Origin: Bacteroidaceae bacterium
GTDB taxonomy: Bacteria > Bacteroidota > Bacteroidia > Bacteroidales > Bacteroidaceae
Direction of reading: 5' to 3'
Length of the DNA stretch: 46,915 nucleotides
Assembly: GCA_024698925.1 (NCBI GenBank)
Contig: JAILQO010000043.1
Span: forward strand, 1 to 46,915
Shown here: positions 1 to 7,636 of the stretch, one piece after another
Layout: every line of letters begins with the position of its first letter
Numbering within the stretch: position 1 is the first letter of the stretch
Program-made: the position numbers and the translations under genes
The notes under the pieces: model-generated
Told to the model about the DNA's origin: nothing
Databases searched by the model: none
What the model saw: only the letters and a program-made list of their open reading frames with translations

Positions 1-300
1 GGTGCACATGATGGCGGGCGTGGAGAACATGGTGTCGAGCACCTGGCAGATGAGCGCCTTGTCGAAGAGGTCGCCCTCGAACGGAACGTAACAGATGAAC
101 AGCCAGCACAGCTGACTGAAGCCCGCAGCAGCGAAGAAGGCAGCCGTCCAGCGGCGCAGGCGCACGGGCGGGGTGATATCCGGTGCTATGCCATTACTGC
201 GGCGCAGCAGCAAGTAGCCACTGGCGGCAAAGGCCAGCGTGGCTACGCTCGAAAAGAGGAAATAGAACAGCAGGTGCTGATATGCATGCATTACGTTCAT
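1..300 (-). CDS. Partial membrane protein, possibly a membrane-sensor transcriptional regulator
   Basis: The first 100 codons of a gene that runs off the left edge; the ATG is at 298-300. The visible part has a hydrophobic helix near residues 7-30 (with the stretch LLFYFLFSSVATLAFAA), a basic loop (LLLRRSN, later RLRRW), and a second hydrophobic segment around residues 58-75. This looks like the membrane domain that Bacteroidota place in front of an AraC-type HTH or a histidine kinase. That is only an inference, because no DNA-binding or kinase domain lies in the window. A good TTTG-N20-TACTTTTG promoter sits about 60 bp upstream, with a 20-bp tandem repeat array behind it, which suits a regulated gene. 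A second ATG at codon 4 is also possible. Confidence 0.6.
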   Translation of the reverse strand, partial: MNVMHAYQHLLFYFLFSSVATLAFAASGYLLLRRSNGIAPDITPPVRLRRWTAAFFAAAGFSQLCWLFICYVPFEGDLFDKALICQVLDTMFSTPAIMCT

Positions 301-362
301 AAGCAATAATACCCGTAAATTCTTCGGGGGGGCAGATCTCATGAAACTTGAAACCGCGAGCG

Positions 363-394
363 CAAAAGTAGTGCTTTCTACCGTAACAAACAAA
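363..394 (-). promoter_or_regulatory. Bacteroidota-type promoter for the left-edge gene
   Basis: On the minus strand TACTTTTG (363-370) matches the -7 consensus TAnnTTTG, and TTTG (391-394) lies 20 bp upstream as the -33 box. The tandem repeats at 421-520 begin 26 bp further upstream. Confidence 0.6.
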
Positions 395-420
395 AAAACG
401 GACCTCTGCGACCGCAGATT

Positions 421-520
421 TTCAAGATTCTGAGGGTATTTTCAAGATTCTGAGGGTATTTTCAAGATTCCGAGGGTTTTTTAAATATTCCGAGAGTATT
501 TTTCAAGATTCTGAGGGCGG
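421..520. repeat. Five-unit 20-bp tandem repeat
   Basis: Five successive units of about 20 bp. Units 1 and 2 are identical (TTCAAGATTCTGAGGGTATT), unit 3 differs at two positions, unit 4 is more diverged (TTAAATATTCCGAGAGTATT), and unit 5 is offset by one base and ends GGCGG. There are no unique spacers, so it is not CRISPR. The array lies between a truncated lipocalin-like gene and the promoter of the left-edge gene, all on the minus strand. The 20-bp step is close to two helical turns, so a row of binding sites for one protein is plausible. This role is inferred. Confidence 0.9.
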
Positions 521-558
521 TTGAAAAAAAACACACAGCTGCGATTGTGCTGAAAAGA

Positions 559-852
559 CTACCGCTTGTCCTGAATGGCCACATTGCAATCCATATGTGA
601 ACTCCAGAGGGAAACACTATTTGCGGCGAAACTGAATTGTGCTTTGGTGGGACTCAGGAAGGTTAACACCCGCTTCTGGTCCGTAAGCGTAGGTTCCCCG
701 TTGTCCACTACGTTAATCCACTTGCCGATAAGCTTCTCCTTCAGGTTGAGGTCGGTCTGGACGGTTGTGGCAGGCTCTTCTTCCTTGGCGCTGCACGCAG
801 TGAATACACTTGTGCCGCATACGAGGGTAGCGGCCATCACCCATTGAATCAT
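559..852 (-). CDS. Truncated lipocalin-like lipoprotein, probably decayed
   Basis: A 97-residue product with a lipoprotein signal (hydrophobic stretch ending in the lipobox FTAC, Cys20), then a lipocalin-like start (LIGKWINVVDNGEPTLTDQK). It stops soon after the first strands, whereas Bacteroidales lipocalin-like lipoproteins usually run to about 200 residues or more. The N-terminus also looks damaged. An upstream ATG at 860 begins ATGAAAAAATGA, and one more A would give the expected Met-Lys-Lys n-region fused to this frame. The present product has no basic residue before its hydrophobic core. It follows the CYTH gene by 46 bp without a visible promoter, so it is probably a read-through gene or a remnant. 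Confidence 0.6.
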   Translation of the reverse strand: MIQWVMAATLVCGTSVFTACSAKEEEPATTVQTDLNLKEKLIGKWINVVDNGEPTLTDQKRVLTFLSPTKAQFSFAANSVSLWSSHMDCNVAIQDKR

Positions 853-898
853 TTTTTCATTGTTGTATTTGATTTAAAAAAAGGGAGGGATTGTCTGC

Positions 899-1393
899 TT
901 AGGGCTTAGGGCAATCGTCCTTCCAAAGGCAGAAAGGATAGCGGCGCATGTGGGCGTTGTAGAAACGGCGGTCGCCAGTGACCTCCGTACCGATGAAATC
1001 GGGCTTTTCGATGGTCTCATCAGCACTCTTGAGTTCTACCTCGGCCATTACAAGGCCGTCATTCTCGCCGTGAAATTCGTCAACCTCAAAGATGTGACCA
1101 TCGGCCGAGCGCACCAACCAGCGCGTCTTCTCCACGCGCCCCGGTTCACAGAGGCTCATGAGTTCGTGAGCGTCTGACAACGGGACTTCGGTCTCGAACT
1201 CATAGCGTGAGAGGCCGCCGTCGCGGCTGGCACCCTTGATGGTCAGGTAGCCGCGGTCGCCACGGATGCGGACACGCACGGAGCGTCCACCGCCAGAGAC
1301 GATGTAGCCCTGAATGATACGGGTATGATCAAAGGCGAGCGCCTTGTAAGCGTCGCCTTTAACCAGGAACTTACGTTCGATTTCTTGTGCCAT
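899..1393 (-). CDS. CYTH domain protein (triphosphate tunnel metalloenzyme family)
   Basis: A 164-residue protein with the N-terminal signature ExExK (E4, E6, K8 in QEIERKFLV) and the alternating charged residues that line the tunnel: R40 and R42, K53, E65 and E67, R91, E103 and D105, E118 and E120. Characterised members of this family are inorganic triphosphatases, class IV adenylate cyclases and thiamine triphosphatases. Small bacterial single-domain members are most often triphosphatases, but the substrate cannot be read from sequence. It is cytosolic, with no signal peptide. It follows a 46-codon membrane protein gene by 12 bp and probably shares the transcript that includes prfB. Confidence 0.88.
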   Translation of the reverse strand: MAQEIERKFLVKGDAYKALAFDHTRIIQGYIVSGGGRSVRVRIRGDRGYLTIKGASRDGGLSRYEFETEVPLSDAHELMSLCEPGRVEKTRWLVRSADGHIFEVDEFHGENDGLVMAEVELKSADETIEKPDFIGTEVTGDRRFYNAHMRRYPFCLWKDDCPKP

Positions 1394-1405
1394 GTAGTGC
1401 GCGTA

Positions 1406-1546
1406 TTACCAAACGAGTGCGAAAATGGCTGCAATCAGGAAGAGGACTACGAGTCCACCGATGATCCAGTTGATAACGCGCTTGGCTTCGCGCTCCTCGC
1501 GTGCGGCTTTCTTGGCGGCGCGCATGGCTTTCTTTGCTTTACTCAT
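1406..1546 (-). CDS. 46-residue single-pass membrane protein
   Basis: A short ORF (ATG at 1544-1546, TAA at 1406-1408). It has a strongly basic and acidic amphipathic N-terminal half (MSKAKKAMRAAKKAAREERE) followed by one hydrophobic helix of about 20 residues (from VINWIIGGLVVLFLIAA) ending FALVW. Positive charge before the helix predicts a cytoplasmic N-terminus. It sits between prfB (41 bp upstream) and the CYTH gene (12 bp downstream) on the same strand, so all three are probably co-transcribed. I do not recognise a characterised family. The clean reading frame, the helix and the tight spacing support a real gene. Confidence 0.7.
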   Translation of the reverse strand: MSKAKKAMRAAKKAAREEREAKRVINWIIGGLVVLFLIAAIFALVW

Positions 1547-1587
1547 AGTGATGTAGTTTATGGTTTAATGGTTTACGGTCTGATGGT

Positions 1588-2697
1588 TCATTCGCCGCCG
1601 AACTCCATGAGGTAGGCTTTGATGAAGGCGTCGATCTTGCCGTCCATGACGCCGCCTACGTCGGAAGTCTGGTAGTTGGTTCGATGGTCCTTGACGCGGC
1701 GGTCATCGAAGACATAGGAGCGGATTTGCGAGCCCCATTCAATCTTCTTCTTACCGGCTTCCACCTTGGCCTGCTCCTGCATGCGGTGCTGCAACTCTTT
1801 ATCGTAGAGCATGGAACGGAGCAGTCGGAGGGCGTTCTCCTTGTTCTTGGGCTGGTCACGCGTCTCGGTATTCTCGATGAGGATTTCCTCTTCCTCGCCC
1901 GTATAAGGATCCTTGTACTGGTAGCGGAGGCGTACGCCGGATTCCACCTTGTTGACGTTCTGACCGCCGGCACCGCTACTGCGGAAGGTGTCCCACGAAA
2001 TGCGGGCCTGCTCGATGTTCACCTCGATGGAGTCGTCAACGAGCGGTGTGACAAAGACTGAGGCGAAGGAGGTCATGCGCTTGCCCTGTGCGTTATAGGG
2101 GCTGACACGCACGAGGCGATGGACGCCATTCTCGCCCTTGAGGTAGCCGTAGGCGTAGTCGCCCATAATCTCCAGCGTACACGACTTGATGCCAGCATCG
2201 TCGGCCTCCAGCAGGTTGCTGACCACGCATTTGTAGCCGTTCTGCTCTGCCCAGCGCATATACATACGCATGAGCATCTGAGCCCAGTCCTGTGCTTCCG
2301 TGCCGCCTGCGCCGGAATTGATCTTGAGCACGGCATCCATGGGGTCTTCCTCCTGACGGAGCATATTCTTGAGTTCCAAGTCCTCGATGGCCTTCACGGC
2401 CTTGGCATAGATCTCGTCCACCTCTTCCTCGGTGACCAGCTCCTCGCGGTAGAAATCGAAGGCGGTGGAGAGTTCGTCAGTCAGGGTGTGGACTTCGTCA
2501 TAGCCCTTGATCCATTTCTCGAGGCCTTTGACTTTCTTCATCTGTTCCTCGGCGCGCTTGGCATCTTCCCAGAAGTCAGGCGCTTGGGTGCGCAACTGTT
2601 CCTCTTCATACTCCATCTGCTTGCGTGGAATGTCGAGGTATTTGTAGAGCGCCTCCATGCGCTCCTGAAGTTCTTTTAATTGTTCTGTTGTTATCAC
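1588..2697 (-). CDS. prfB: Peptide chain release factor 2
   Basis: A 369-residue RF2, which reads UGA and UAA stop codons and triggers peptide release. The GGQ catalytic motif is at 244-246 (SSGAGGQNVNK) and the codon-recognition tripeptide appears as SPY at 199-201, against SPF in Escherichia coli. The start is GTG at 2695-2697; the frame upstream is closed by TAG. Many bacteria control this gene by a programmed +1 frameshift at an in-frame UGA near codon 26. Here the equivalent site reads TAC CTC GAC (Y20 L21 D22) with no stop, so the protein is made from one continuous frame and that autoregulation is absent. It lies 53 bp behind the acyl-CoA synthetase gene with no promoter seen in the gap. 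Confidence 0.97.
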   Translation of the reverse strand: MITTEQLKELQERMEALYKYLDIPRKQMEYEEEQLRTQAPDFWEDAKRAEEQMKKVKGLEKWIKGYDEVHTLTDELSTAFDFYREELVTEEEVDEIYAKAVKAIEDLELKNMLRQEEDPMDAVLKINSGAGGTEAQDWAQMLMRMYMRWAEQNGYKCVVSNLLEADDAGIKSCTLEIMGDYAYGYLKGENGVHRLVRVSPYNAQGKRMTSFASVFVTPLVDDSIEVNIEQARISWDTFRSSGAGGQNVNKVESGVRLRYQYKDPYTGEEEEILIENTETRDQPKNKENALRLLRSMLYDKELQHRMQEQAKVEAGKKKIEWGSQIRSYVFDDRRVKDHRTNYQTSDVGGVMDGKIDAFIKAYLMEFGGE

Positions 2698-2750
2698 AAG
2701 TGTATTTGACTATTTTTCAATTTTACGATGAGAAAAGGACGTGGCGATGG

Positions 2751-4559
2751 CTACTCGACGTACATTGCATCGATGACCTCCTTGTAGTTCTTGGCGATGA
2801 CGGGGCGGCGCATCTTGAGGGTGTTGGTGAGTTCGCCTTTCTCCATGGAGAAGGGGTGCGGCAGGAGGGTGATGCGCTTGACCTGCTCGTAGTGCGCGAA
2901 CTCCTGCTGAAGGGTAGAGATACGATCCAGCACCATCTGCGTGATGAGCGGATTCTGACACATATCCTCGCGCGAGGTGACGGCTATTGCATTGTCCGCA
3001 GCCCAGTGCTCCAGCAACTTGTAATCGGGAATCACGAGAGCCGACACGAACTTGCGCTCATCGGCGATAATGGCAATTTCATCGATGTAGCGGTCCACGA
3101 CAAGCTTGGACTCCAGGGCCTGCGGCGAAATGTACTTTCCATTGCTGGTCTTGAAGAGATCCTTGATGCGGTCGGTGAGGTAGAGCTCGCCATCCTTGAT
3201 ATACCCGCTGTCGCCCGTATGGAACCAGCCCTCGGCATCGATGGCCTGAGCCGTCACCTCGGCCTTGCGGTAGTAGCCCTTGGTGATGGTGTCGCCCTTG
3301 AGCAGGATTTCATTGTTCTCGCCGAACTTGATATCTATGCCCTTGAGGACGCGGCCTACAGAGCCAATGCTCACAGGGGAGTCGTGCCAGTCGCAGCTGA
3401 CAGTGGCCGTGGTCTCGGTCAGTCCGTAGCCAGCAGTCATATTGATGCCGCAGGCGTGGACAAATTCCTCCACCTCACGCGGAATAGCCGCACCAGCTGT
3501 GGGGAAGAAGTGGGCATTCTCCAGGCCCAGCGTCTTCTTCAGGATGGAGATAATTGTCTTTTCGTAGAAGAGGTAGCGGAGCTTGAGTTGCGCAGGCGGT
3601 ATGAGGCCACGCATCTTGTAATCCACATTATATTTCTTACCCGTGGCAAGGGCTTCGAGCATCAGTTTGCGCTGCATGGCACTGCTGGTATTAATCTTCT
3701 CCAGCACACCCGAATAGACCTTTTCCCAGAAACGCGGGACGGCTGCCATACACGTGGGGTGAACCTCACGCAGCGTCATCTGGATGTCCTGCGGCTTGAG
3801 GTTGATGGCCAACTGGCAGCCACGACTGAGGCACCAGTAGCTCCAAGCACGCTCAAAGACATGCGTGAAGGGCAAGAAGCACATGATGACATCCTTGTCC
3901 GAGAGGTGCATGATGGCATCGTTGGCAGGAATAGCTGCGGCGTACATGCGATAAGTGAGCATCACACCCTTGGAGACACCCGTCGTACCGCTGGTATAGA
4001 GGATATTGGCCAAGTCGTCCGGCTCTACGGCAGCAGTGCGGGCTGCGACCTCGTCGGCGAAGGGGTAGCCCTCGCCCAGCTTCAGGAACTCGTCGAAATA
4101 GAGCGACACCTGATCCTGTGGGTTCTTCTGGACGGAACGGTCAAAGATGATGAGGCGTTCCATCGTCGGACACATCTTCAGCACGCGGAAGGCGGTATCA
4201 TACTGGTACTGCTCGCCGACGAACACGAAGCGGATAGAAGCATCCTTGATCATATACTGAATCTGTGCTTCGCTGCTGGTAGCGTAGAAGGGGATGCTGA
4301 CAGCACGGACACCGTAGGCACCGAAGTCCACGCAAACGTTCTCGGGCTTGTTCTGAGAGAACACGGCGATGTTCTCCTGAACACCCACCCCCATCTTCAG
4401 GAGTGCATTGCTGACTAATGACACCAATACCGAAAAACGGTTCCACGAAATGGTGCGCCATGCTGCGGCCTTATAGTCGCGATAACTCAGCGCCGTGCGA
4501 TCGCCATAAACCTTGGCTTGTTCGTGGATAAGCAGGGGGAGAGAAGACGTATTGAGCAT
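2751..4559 (-). CDS. Long-chain fatty acid--CoA ligase (AMP-binding family)
   Basis: A 602-residue adenylate-forming enzyme that activates a fatty acid with ATP and transfers it to CoA. The P-loop is YTSGTTGVSKG at 188-198, GYGLTET is at 377-383, and the hinge region TGDSGYIKDGELYLTDRIKD is followed by the GKYISPQ lysine loop. The size fits bacterial FadD15-like ligases. The ATG at 4557-4559 is preferred over an in-frame ATG at 4610 because the promoter (4581-4611) lies between them. It is first in a run leading to prfB and the CYTH gene. The chain length of the substrate is not visible. Confidence 0.92.
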   Translation of the reverse strand: MLNTSSLPLLIHEQAKVYGDRTALSYRDYKAAAWRTISWNRFSVLVSLVSNALLKMGVGVQENIAVFSQNKPENVCVDFGAYGVRAVSIPFYATSSEAQIQYMIKDASIRFVFVGEQYQYDTAFRVLKMCPTMERLIIFDRSVQKNPQDQVSLYFDEFLKLGEGYPFADEVAARTAAVEPDDLANILYTSGTTGVSKGVMLTYRMYAAAIPANDAIMHLSDKDVIMCFLPFTHVFERAWSYWCLSRGCQLAINLKPQDIQMTLREVHPTCMAAVPRFWEKVYSGVLEKINTSSAMQRKLMLEALATGKKYNVDYKMRGLIPPAQLKLRYLFYEKTIISILKKTLGLENAHFFPTAGAAIPREVEEFVHACGINMTAGYGLTETTATVSCDWHDSPVSIGSVGRVLKGIDIKFGENNEILLKGDTITKGYYRKAEVTAQAIDAEGWFHTGDSGYIKDGELYLTDRIKDLFKTSNGKYISPQALESKLVVDRYIDEIAIIADERKFVSALVIPDYKLLEHWAADNAIAVTSREDMCQNPLITQMVLDRISTLQQEFAHYEQVKRITLLPHPFSMEKGELTNTLKMRRPVIAKNYKEVIDAMYVE

Positions 4560-4580
4560 AGTTTTTAAGTTTTTATGCCA

Positions 4581-4611
4581 CAAAGGTACGGCAAAATGCT
4601 GAATTGCCAAA
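4581..4611 (-). promoter_or_regulatory. Promoter of the acyl-CoA ligase operon
   Basis: The minus strand carries TTTG (4608-4611), a 19-bp spacer and TACCTTTG (4581-4588), a full match to the Bacteroidota -33/-7 pattern. It places transcription start just before the ATG at 4559. Confidence 0.75.
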
Positions 4612-4620
4612 GAAAATACT

Positions 4621-4628
4621 TAACTTTG
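4621..4628 (+). promoter_or_regulatory. -7 element of the M20 hydrolase gene
   Basis: TAACTTTG matches TAnnTTTG and lies 21 bp before the ATG at 4650. No TTTG at normal spacing is visible upstream, so only the -7 box is supported. It is back to back with the acyl-CoA ligase promoter. Confidence 0.5.
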
Positions 4629-4649
4629 TGCCCGAATTATTGAACAACC

Positions 4650-5732
4650 ATGGATTTTGAACAGTTCACCTCCGAGGCTGTGGATCTGCTAAAGCAGCTC
4701 ATTGCCACGCCACGCACGAGCCGCCAAGAGACGGCTGCGGCCGACGTATTCGCCCATTTCATCGAAGAGAAGGGAATCCCATTCCATCGCGACGGCAACA
4801 ACATCTGGTGCATCGCCGAAGGCTACGATGCCGCACGTCCCACACTATTACTGAATGCACACATCGACACGGTGCGGGCGGTGGACGGCTGGACGTGCGA
4901 CCCACTGACGCCAACGATGGAAGGCGACTGCCTCTACGGGTTGGGCGCCAATGACGACGGCGCCTCGCTGGTATCGCTCCTGCAGACGTTCCGTATCCTT
5001 TCTGCACGCGCGCAATCCTATAATCTCATCTTCCTCGCTTCGGCCGAGGAGGAAGTGTCCGGACGCGACGGCGCGGAACGGGCTATCCGGCAGTTGCCGC
5101 CCATCAGCGTAGCGCTAGTAGGCGAGCCCACAGGCATGCATCCCGCGATTGCCGAGAAAGGACTGATGGTACTGGATATCACAGCCAAGGGGAAGGCGGG
5201 ACACGCCGCTCGCAATGAGGGCGTTAATGCCATCTACGAGGCACTGCCCGATATCGAATGGCTACGCTCCTACCGCTTCCCGAAGGAGTCGCCACTCTTA
5301 GGGCCGGTGAAGATGAGCGTCACGGTCATTAACGCAGGCACACAGCACAATGTAGTGCCTGATACGTGCACGTTCACGGTCGATGTACGCTCCAATGAGT
5401 GCTACACGAACGAGGAAATCTATGAGACGGTTTGCGCGCACGTGAAAGGCGACGTGAAAGCACGTTCCTTCCGGCTCGGTTCTTCCAGCATCAACCCGAC
5501 GCATCCCCTCGTCCAGCGGGCGGTGGCGCTCGGCACAGCGCTCGACGGACGTGAGCGGACTCCTTTTGGTTCTCCAACCCTCTCAGATCAGGCACTGATG
5601 CCCTGGCCGTCCATGAAGATGGGACCTGGCGACAGCGCACGGAGCCACACGGCCGACGAGTACATCCGCATCACGGAAATCCGCGGTGCCATTGCCGACT
5701 ACGTCGCCATGCTGGATGGCCTGCAGCTGTAA
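4650..5732 (+). CDS. M20 family metallohydrolase, ArgE/DapE type (probable N-acyl-ornithine deacylase)
   Basis: A 360-residue dinuclear zinc hydrolase of the ArgE/DapE/carboxypeptidase G2 group. Likely metal and catalytic residues are H71 and D73 (NAHIDTV), D102 (GLGANDDGA), the glutamate pair E133-E134 (SAEEEVSG), E159 (VGEPTG) and H333 (SHTADEY). The dimerisation domain begins near residue 170 (GKAGHAARNEG). The GPGDS-RSHTADEY ending resembles Bacteroides ArgE proteins, which belong to the arginine route through N-succinyl-ornithine. That substrate is inferred from family, not seen. There are no arginine genes beside it in this window. It stands alone, convergent with dgt, with only 17 bp between the stop codons. 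Confidence 0.85.
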   Translation: MDFEQFTSEAVDLLKQLIATPRTSRQETAAADVFAHFIEEKGIPFHRDGNNIWCIAEGYDAARPTLLLNAHIDTVRAVDGWTCDPLTPTMEGDCLYGLGANDDGASLVSLLQTFRILSARAQSYNLIFLASAEEEVSGRDGAERAIRQLPPISVALVGEPTGMHPAIAEKGLMVLDITAKGKAGHAARNEGVNAIYEALPDIEWLRSYRFPKESPLLGPVKMSVTVINAGTQHNVVPDTCTFTVDVRSNECYTNEEIYETVCAHVKGDVKARSFRLGSSSINPTHPLVQRAVALGTALDGRERTPFGSPTLSDQALMPWPSMKMGPGDSARSHTADEYIRITEIRGAIADYVAMLDGLQL

Positions 5733-5749
5733 AGAAGTGAGAAAAGGGG

Positions 5750-7108
5750 TCAGATGATGGGGAAACTCATACCGTTCATGTTACGGTAGAAATCGAGCGC
5801 ATAGACATCCGTCATGCCCGAGATATAGTCGAGCACAGCCATCAAGCGGTCATAGAGCCGCTCCGCGCGTATCTCATACTGACGCGACACGCGGTTGAGA
5901 AGCATTTGGGAATAAACGCGCTCGGGGTGCATGACGGCCTCGACCATCTCATGGATGAGCGACGTCATCACGCGGAAGCCGGCCAACTCAATATCCACTA
6001 CATCTTTGCTGTGATAAATCTGTCCGTAGCTCACACGGACACACTCTTCGTAAGCGCGGCGCGGCGTCTCGGAAATCTGCTTGATCAGCGATCCCTCGAA
6101 ACGTCCGTCGAGGATTTCCTGTTCGTGATCCACGAAGACACGCACACATTCATTCTCCAACGCATTGATGGCGCAGGAGCGCAGATAGACCACTTGTTCG
6201 TTCACGTCGTGGACATCCAACGTCGACAGGTTCTGCTCGATTTCATCACGACGCTCAGCCGTGAAGTAGCCCATGAGGAGCTCCTTGGTATCTGCCGTGG
6301 AGAGGATTTTCAGCTTGTGGGCATCCTCAATATCCATGATTTCATAGCAGATATCATCCGCGGCTTCCACGAGGAAAGCCAGGGGAAAACGCATGTAACG
6401 ATACGTGCCTGGCTGTGACGGCACACGTGGGATGCCAAGTTCAGCCGCAATTTTCTGATAGTCATCGCGTTCGGCCGCGAAGAAACCAAACTTCTGGTGC
6501 TCGCCGGCGAGGTCGCTGGAGAAAGGATACTTCACGATGCTGGCCAGCGTGCTATAGGTCATCACGAAGCCACCCGGGCGACGGCCCTCAAAATGATGAG
6601 TCAGCAGACGGAAGGCATTGGCATTGCCATCGAAGTGGGTAAGGTCGTTCCACTGTGTCGGCGTCAGGCGGTCACCCGTCTCCGGGTCCACATAAGTCTG
6701 CAACCAATGGCCTCCACCCTCGCTGAAATAAGTAGCTATGGCGTGTTCGCCAGAGTGGCCGAAGGGAGGATTGCCAAGGTCGTGAGCCAAGCAGGCGGCA
6801 CTGACGATACTGCCGAGTTCCGTGAAATGTGTACCCTGCAACTCGGGGTGACGCTCCAAAAGCAGACGGGCACAGTCATTGCCCAACGAGCGTCCGACAC
6901 TCGACACCTCAAGGCTGTGCGTCAGACGATTATGCACAAAGATGCTTCCAGGTAACGGAAACACCTGCGTCTTGTTCTGCAGACGTCGGAAAGGGGCCGA
7001 GAAAATCAGGCGGTCATAGTCCCGTTGGAACTCCGTGCGATCATCCTGTCGCTGCTTGTGGCTCTCTAATCCGAGCCGCTGGGAGCTTAAAAGTTGTGTC
7101 CATTGCAT
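5750..7108 (-). CDS. dgt: Deoxyguanosinetriphosphate triphosphohydrolase
   Basis: A 452-residue HD-domain dNTPase that splits dGTP to deoxyguanosine and triphosphate. It carries the family's N-terminal RTEFQRDYDRLIFSAPFRRL region, then H64 (RLTHSLEV), the HD pair H109-D110 (CLAHDLGNPPFGH) and H118. The start is set at the ATG at 7106-7108; an adjacent ATG at 7109-7111 would add one Met. Longer in-frame starts lie upstream of the -7 box and are rejected. The -7 element ends only 7 nt before the upper ATG, so the mRNA is probably leaderless or nearly so. It is convergent with the M20 gene and divergent from dut. Confidence 0.95.
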   Translation of the reverse strand: MQWTQLLSSQRLGLESHKQRQDDRTEFQRDYDRLIFSAPFRRLQNKTQVFPLPGSIFVHNRLTHSLEVSSVGRSLGNDCARLLLERHPELQGTHFTELGSIVSAACLAHDLGNPPFGHSGEHAIATYFSEGGGHWLQTYVDPETGDRLTPTQWNDLTHFDGNANAFRLLTHHFEGRRPGGFVMTYSTLASIVKYPFSSDLAGEHQKFGFFAAERDDYQKIAAELGIPRVPSQPGTYRYMRFPLAFLVEAADDICYEIMDIEDAHKLKILSTADTKELLMGYFTAERRDEIEQNLSTLDVHDVNEQVVYLRSCAINALENECVRVFVDHEQEILDGRFEGSLIKQISETPRRAYEECVRVSYGQIYHSKDVVDIELAGFRVMTSLIHEMVEAVMHPERVYSQMLLNRVSRQYEIRAERLYDRLMAVLDYISGMTDVYALDFYRNMNGMSFPII

Positions 7109-7118
7109 CATAATGGTG

Positions 7119-7126
7119 CAAAAGTA
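7119..7126 (-). promoter_or_regulatory. -7 element of dgt
   Basis: Minus-strand TACTTTTG matches TAnnTTTG. It ends 7 nt before the first possible ATG, leaving almost no 5' leader. No clear -33 TTTG was seen. Confidence 0.5.
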
Positions 7127-7161
7127 GCTAAAAAAACTAATAATACGCGCGTGTTCCATAA

Positions 7162-7177
7162 TATTTTTGTATTTTTG
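7162..7177 (+). promoter_or_regulatory. Two adjacent -7 elements of the dut operon
   Basis: TATTTTTG occurs at 7162-7169 and again at 7170-7177, both matching TAnnTTTG, 22 bp or more before the dut ATG. A -33 box is not evident. Confidence 0.4.
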
Positions 7178-7199
7178 CCGCCAAAATAAGGACTTAGAC

Positions 7200-7634
7200 A
7201 TGCAAATACCTGTTATCAATCGTTCACACCACGCGTTGCCTCAGTATGCGACGCCCCTTTCCGCGGGTCTGGACCTACGCGCCAATCTCGATGCGCCCAT
7301 GACTGTACAGCCCATGCAAAGAGTGTTGGTTCCCACGGGATTGTTTATCGCGCTGCCTGCAGGAATGGAAGCACAGGTGCGTCCGCGCAGCGGGTTAGCA
7401 CTGAAGCACGGACTCACCGTCCTGAACTCCCCCGGCACCATCGATGCCGACTATCGTGGCGAAATCTGTGTGATTCTCATCAACCTCTCCACCGAACCGT
7501 TCACGATCAACGACGGCGAGCGCATCGCGCAAATGGTCATCGCACGCCATGAGCAGGCCGAGTGGCAGCTGACAGACACGTTGGACGAAACCGAACGTGG
7601 CGCAGGCGGCTTTGGACACTCCGGAAAGGAATAA
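7200..7634 (+). CDS. dut: dUTP diphosphatase
   Basis: A 144-residue trimeric-type dUTPase that converts dUTP to dUMP and keeps uracil out of DNA while supplying dTMP synthesis. All five family motifs are present: AGLDLRA (22-28), RPRSGLALK, the uridine pocket and catalytic Asp region [17 protein letters not shown], and the C-terminal [11 protein letters not shown] that closes over the triphosphate. The start at 7200 is chosen because an upstream in-frame ATG (7167) lies inside the promoter. It is the first gene of a four-gene run, with 2 bp to the TPR lipoprotein. Confidence 0.97.
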   Translation: MQIPVINRSHHALPQYATPLSAGLDLRANLDAPMTVQPMQRVLVPTGLFIALPAGMEAQVRPRSGLALKHGLTVLNSPGTIDADYRGEICVILINLSTEPFTINDGERIAQMVIARHEQAEWQLTDTLDETERGAGGFGHSGKE

Positions 7635-7636
7635 TC

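Noticed and set aside
421..520. CRISPR array
   Set aside because: The repeats are directly adjacent with no unique spacers and there are no cas genes.
2628..2640. Programmed +1 frameshift in prfB
   Set aside because: The site reads CTC GAC with no UGA; one continuous frame encodes the whole protein.
2625..4418. A plus-strand open frame of 597 codons opposite the acyl-CoA ligase gene
   Set aside because: It is the mirror of a well-supported minus-strand gene with full family motifs; its predicted protein has no recognisable domain and comes from GC-rich codon bias.
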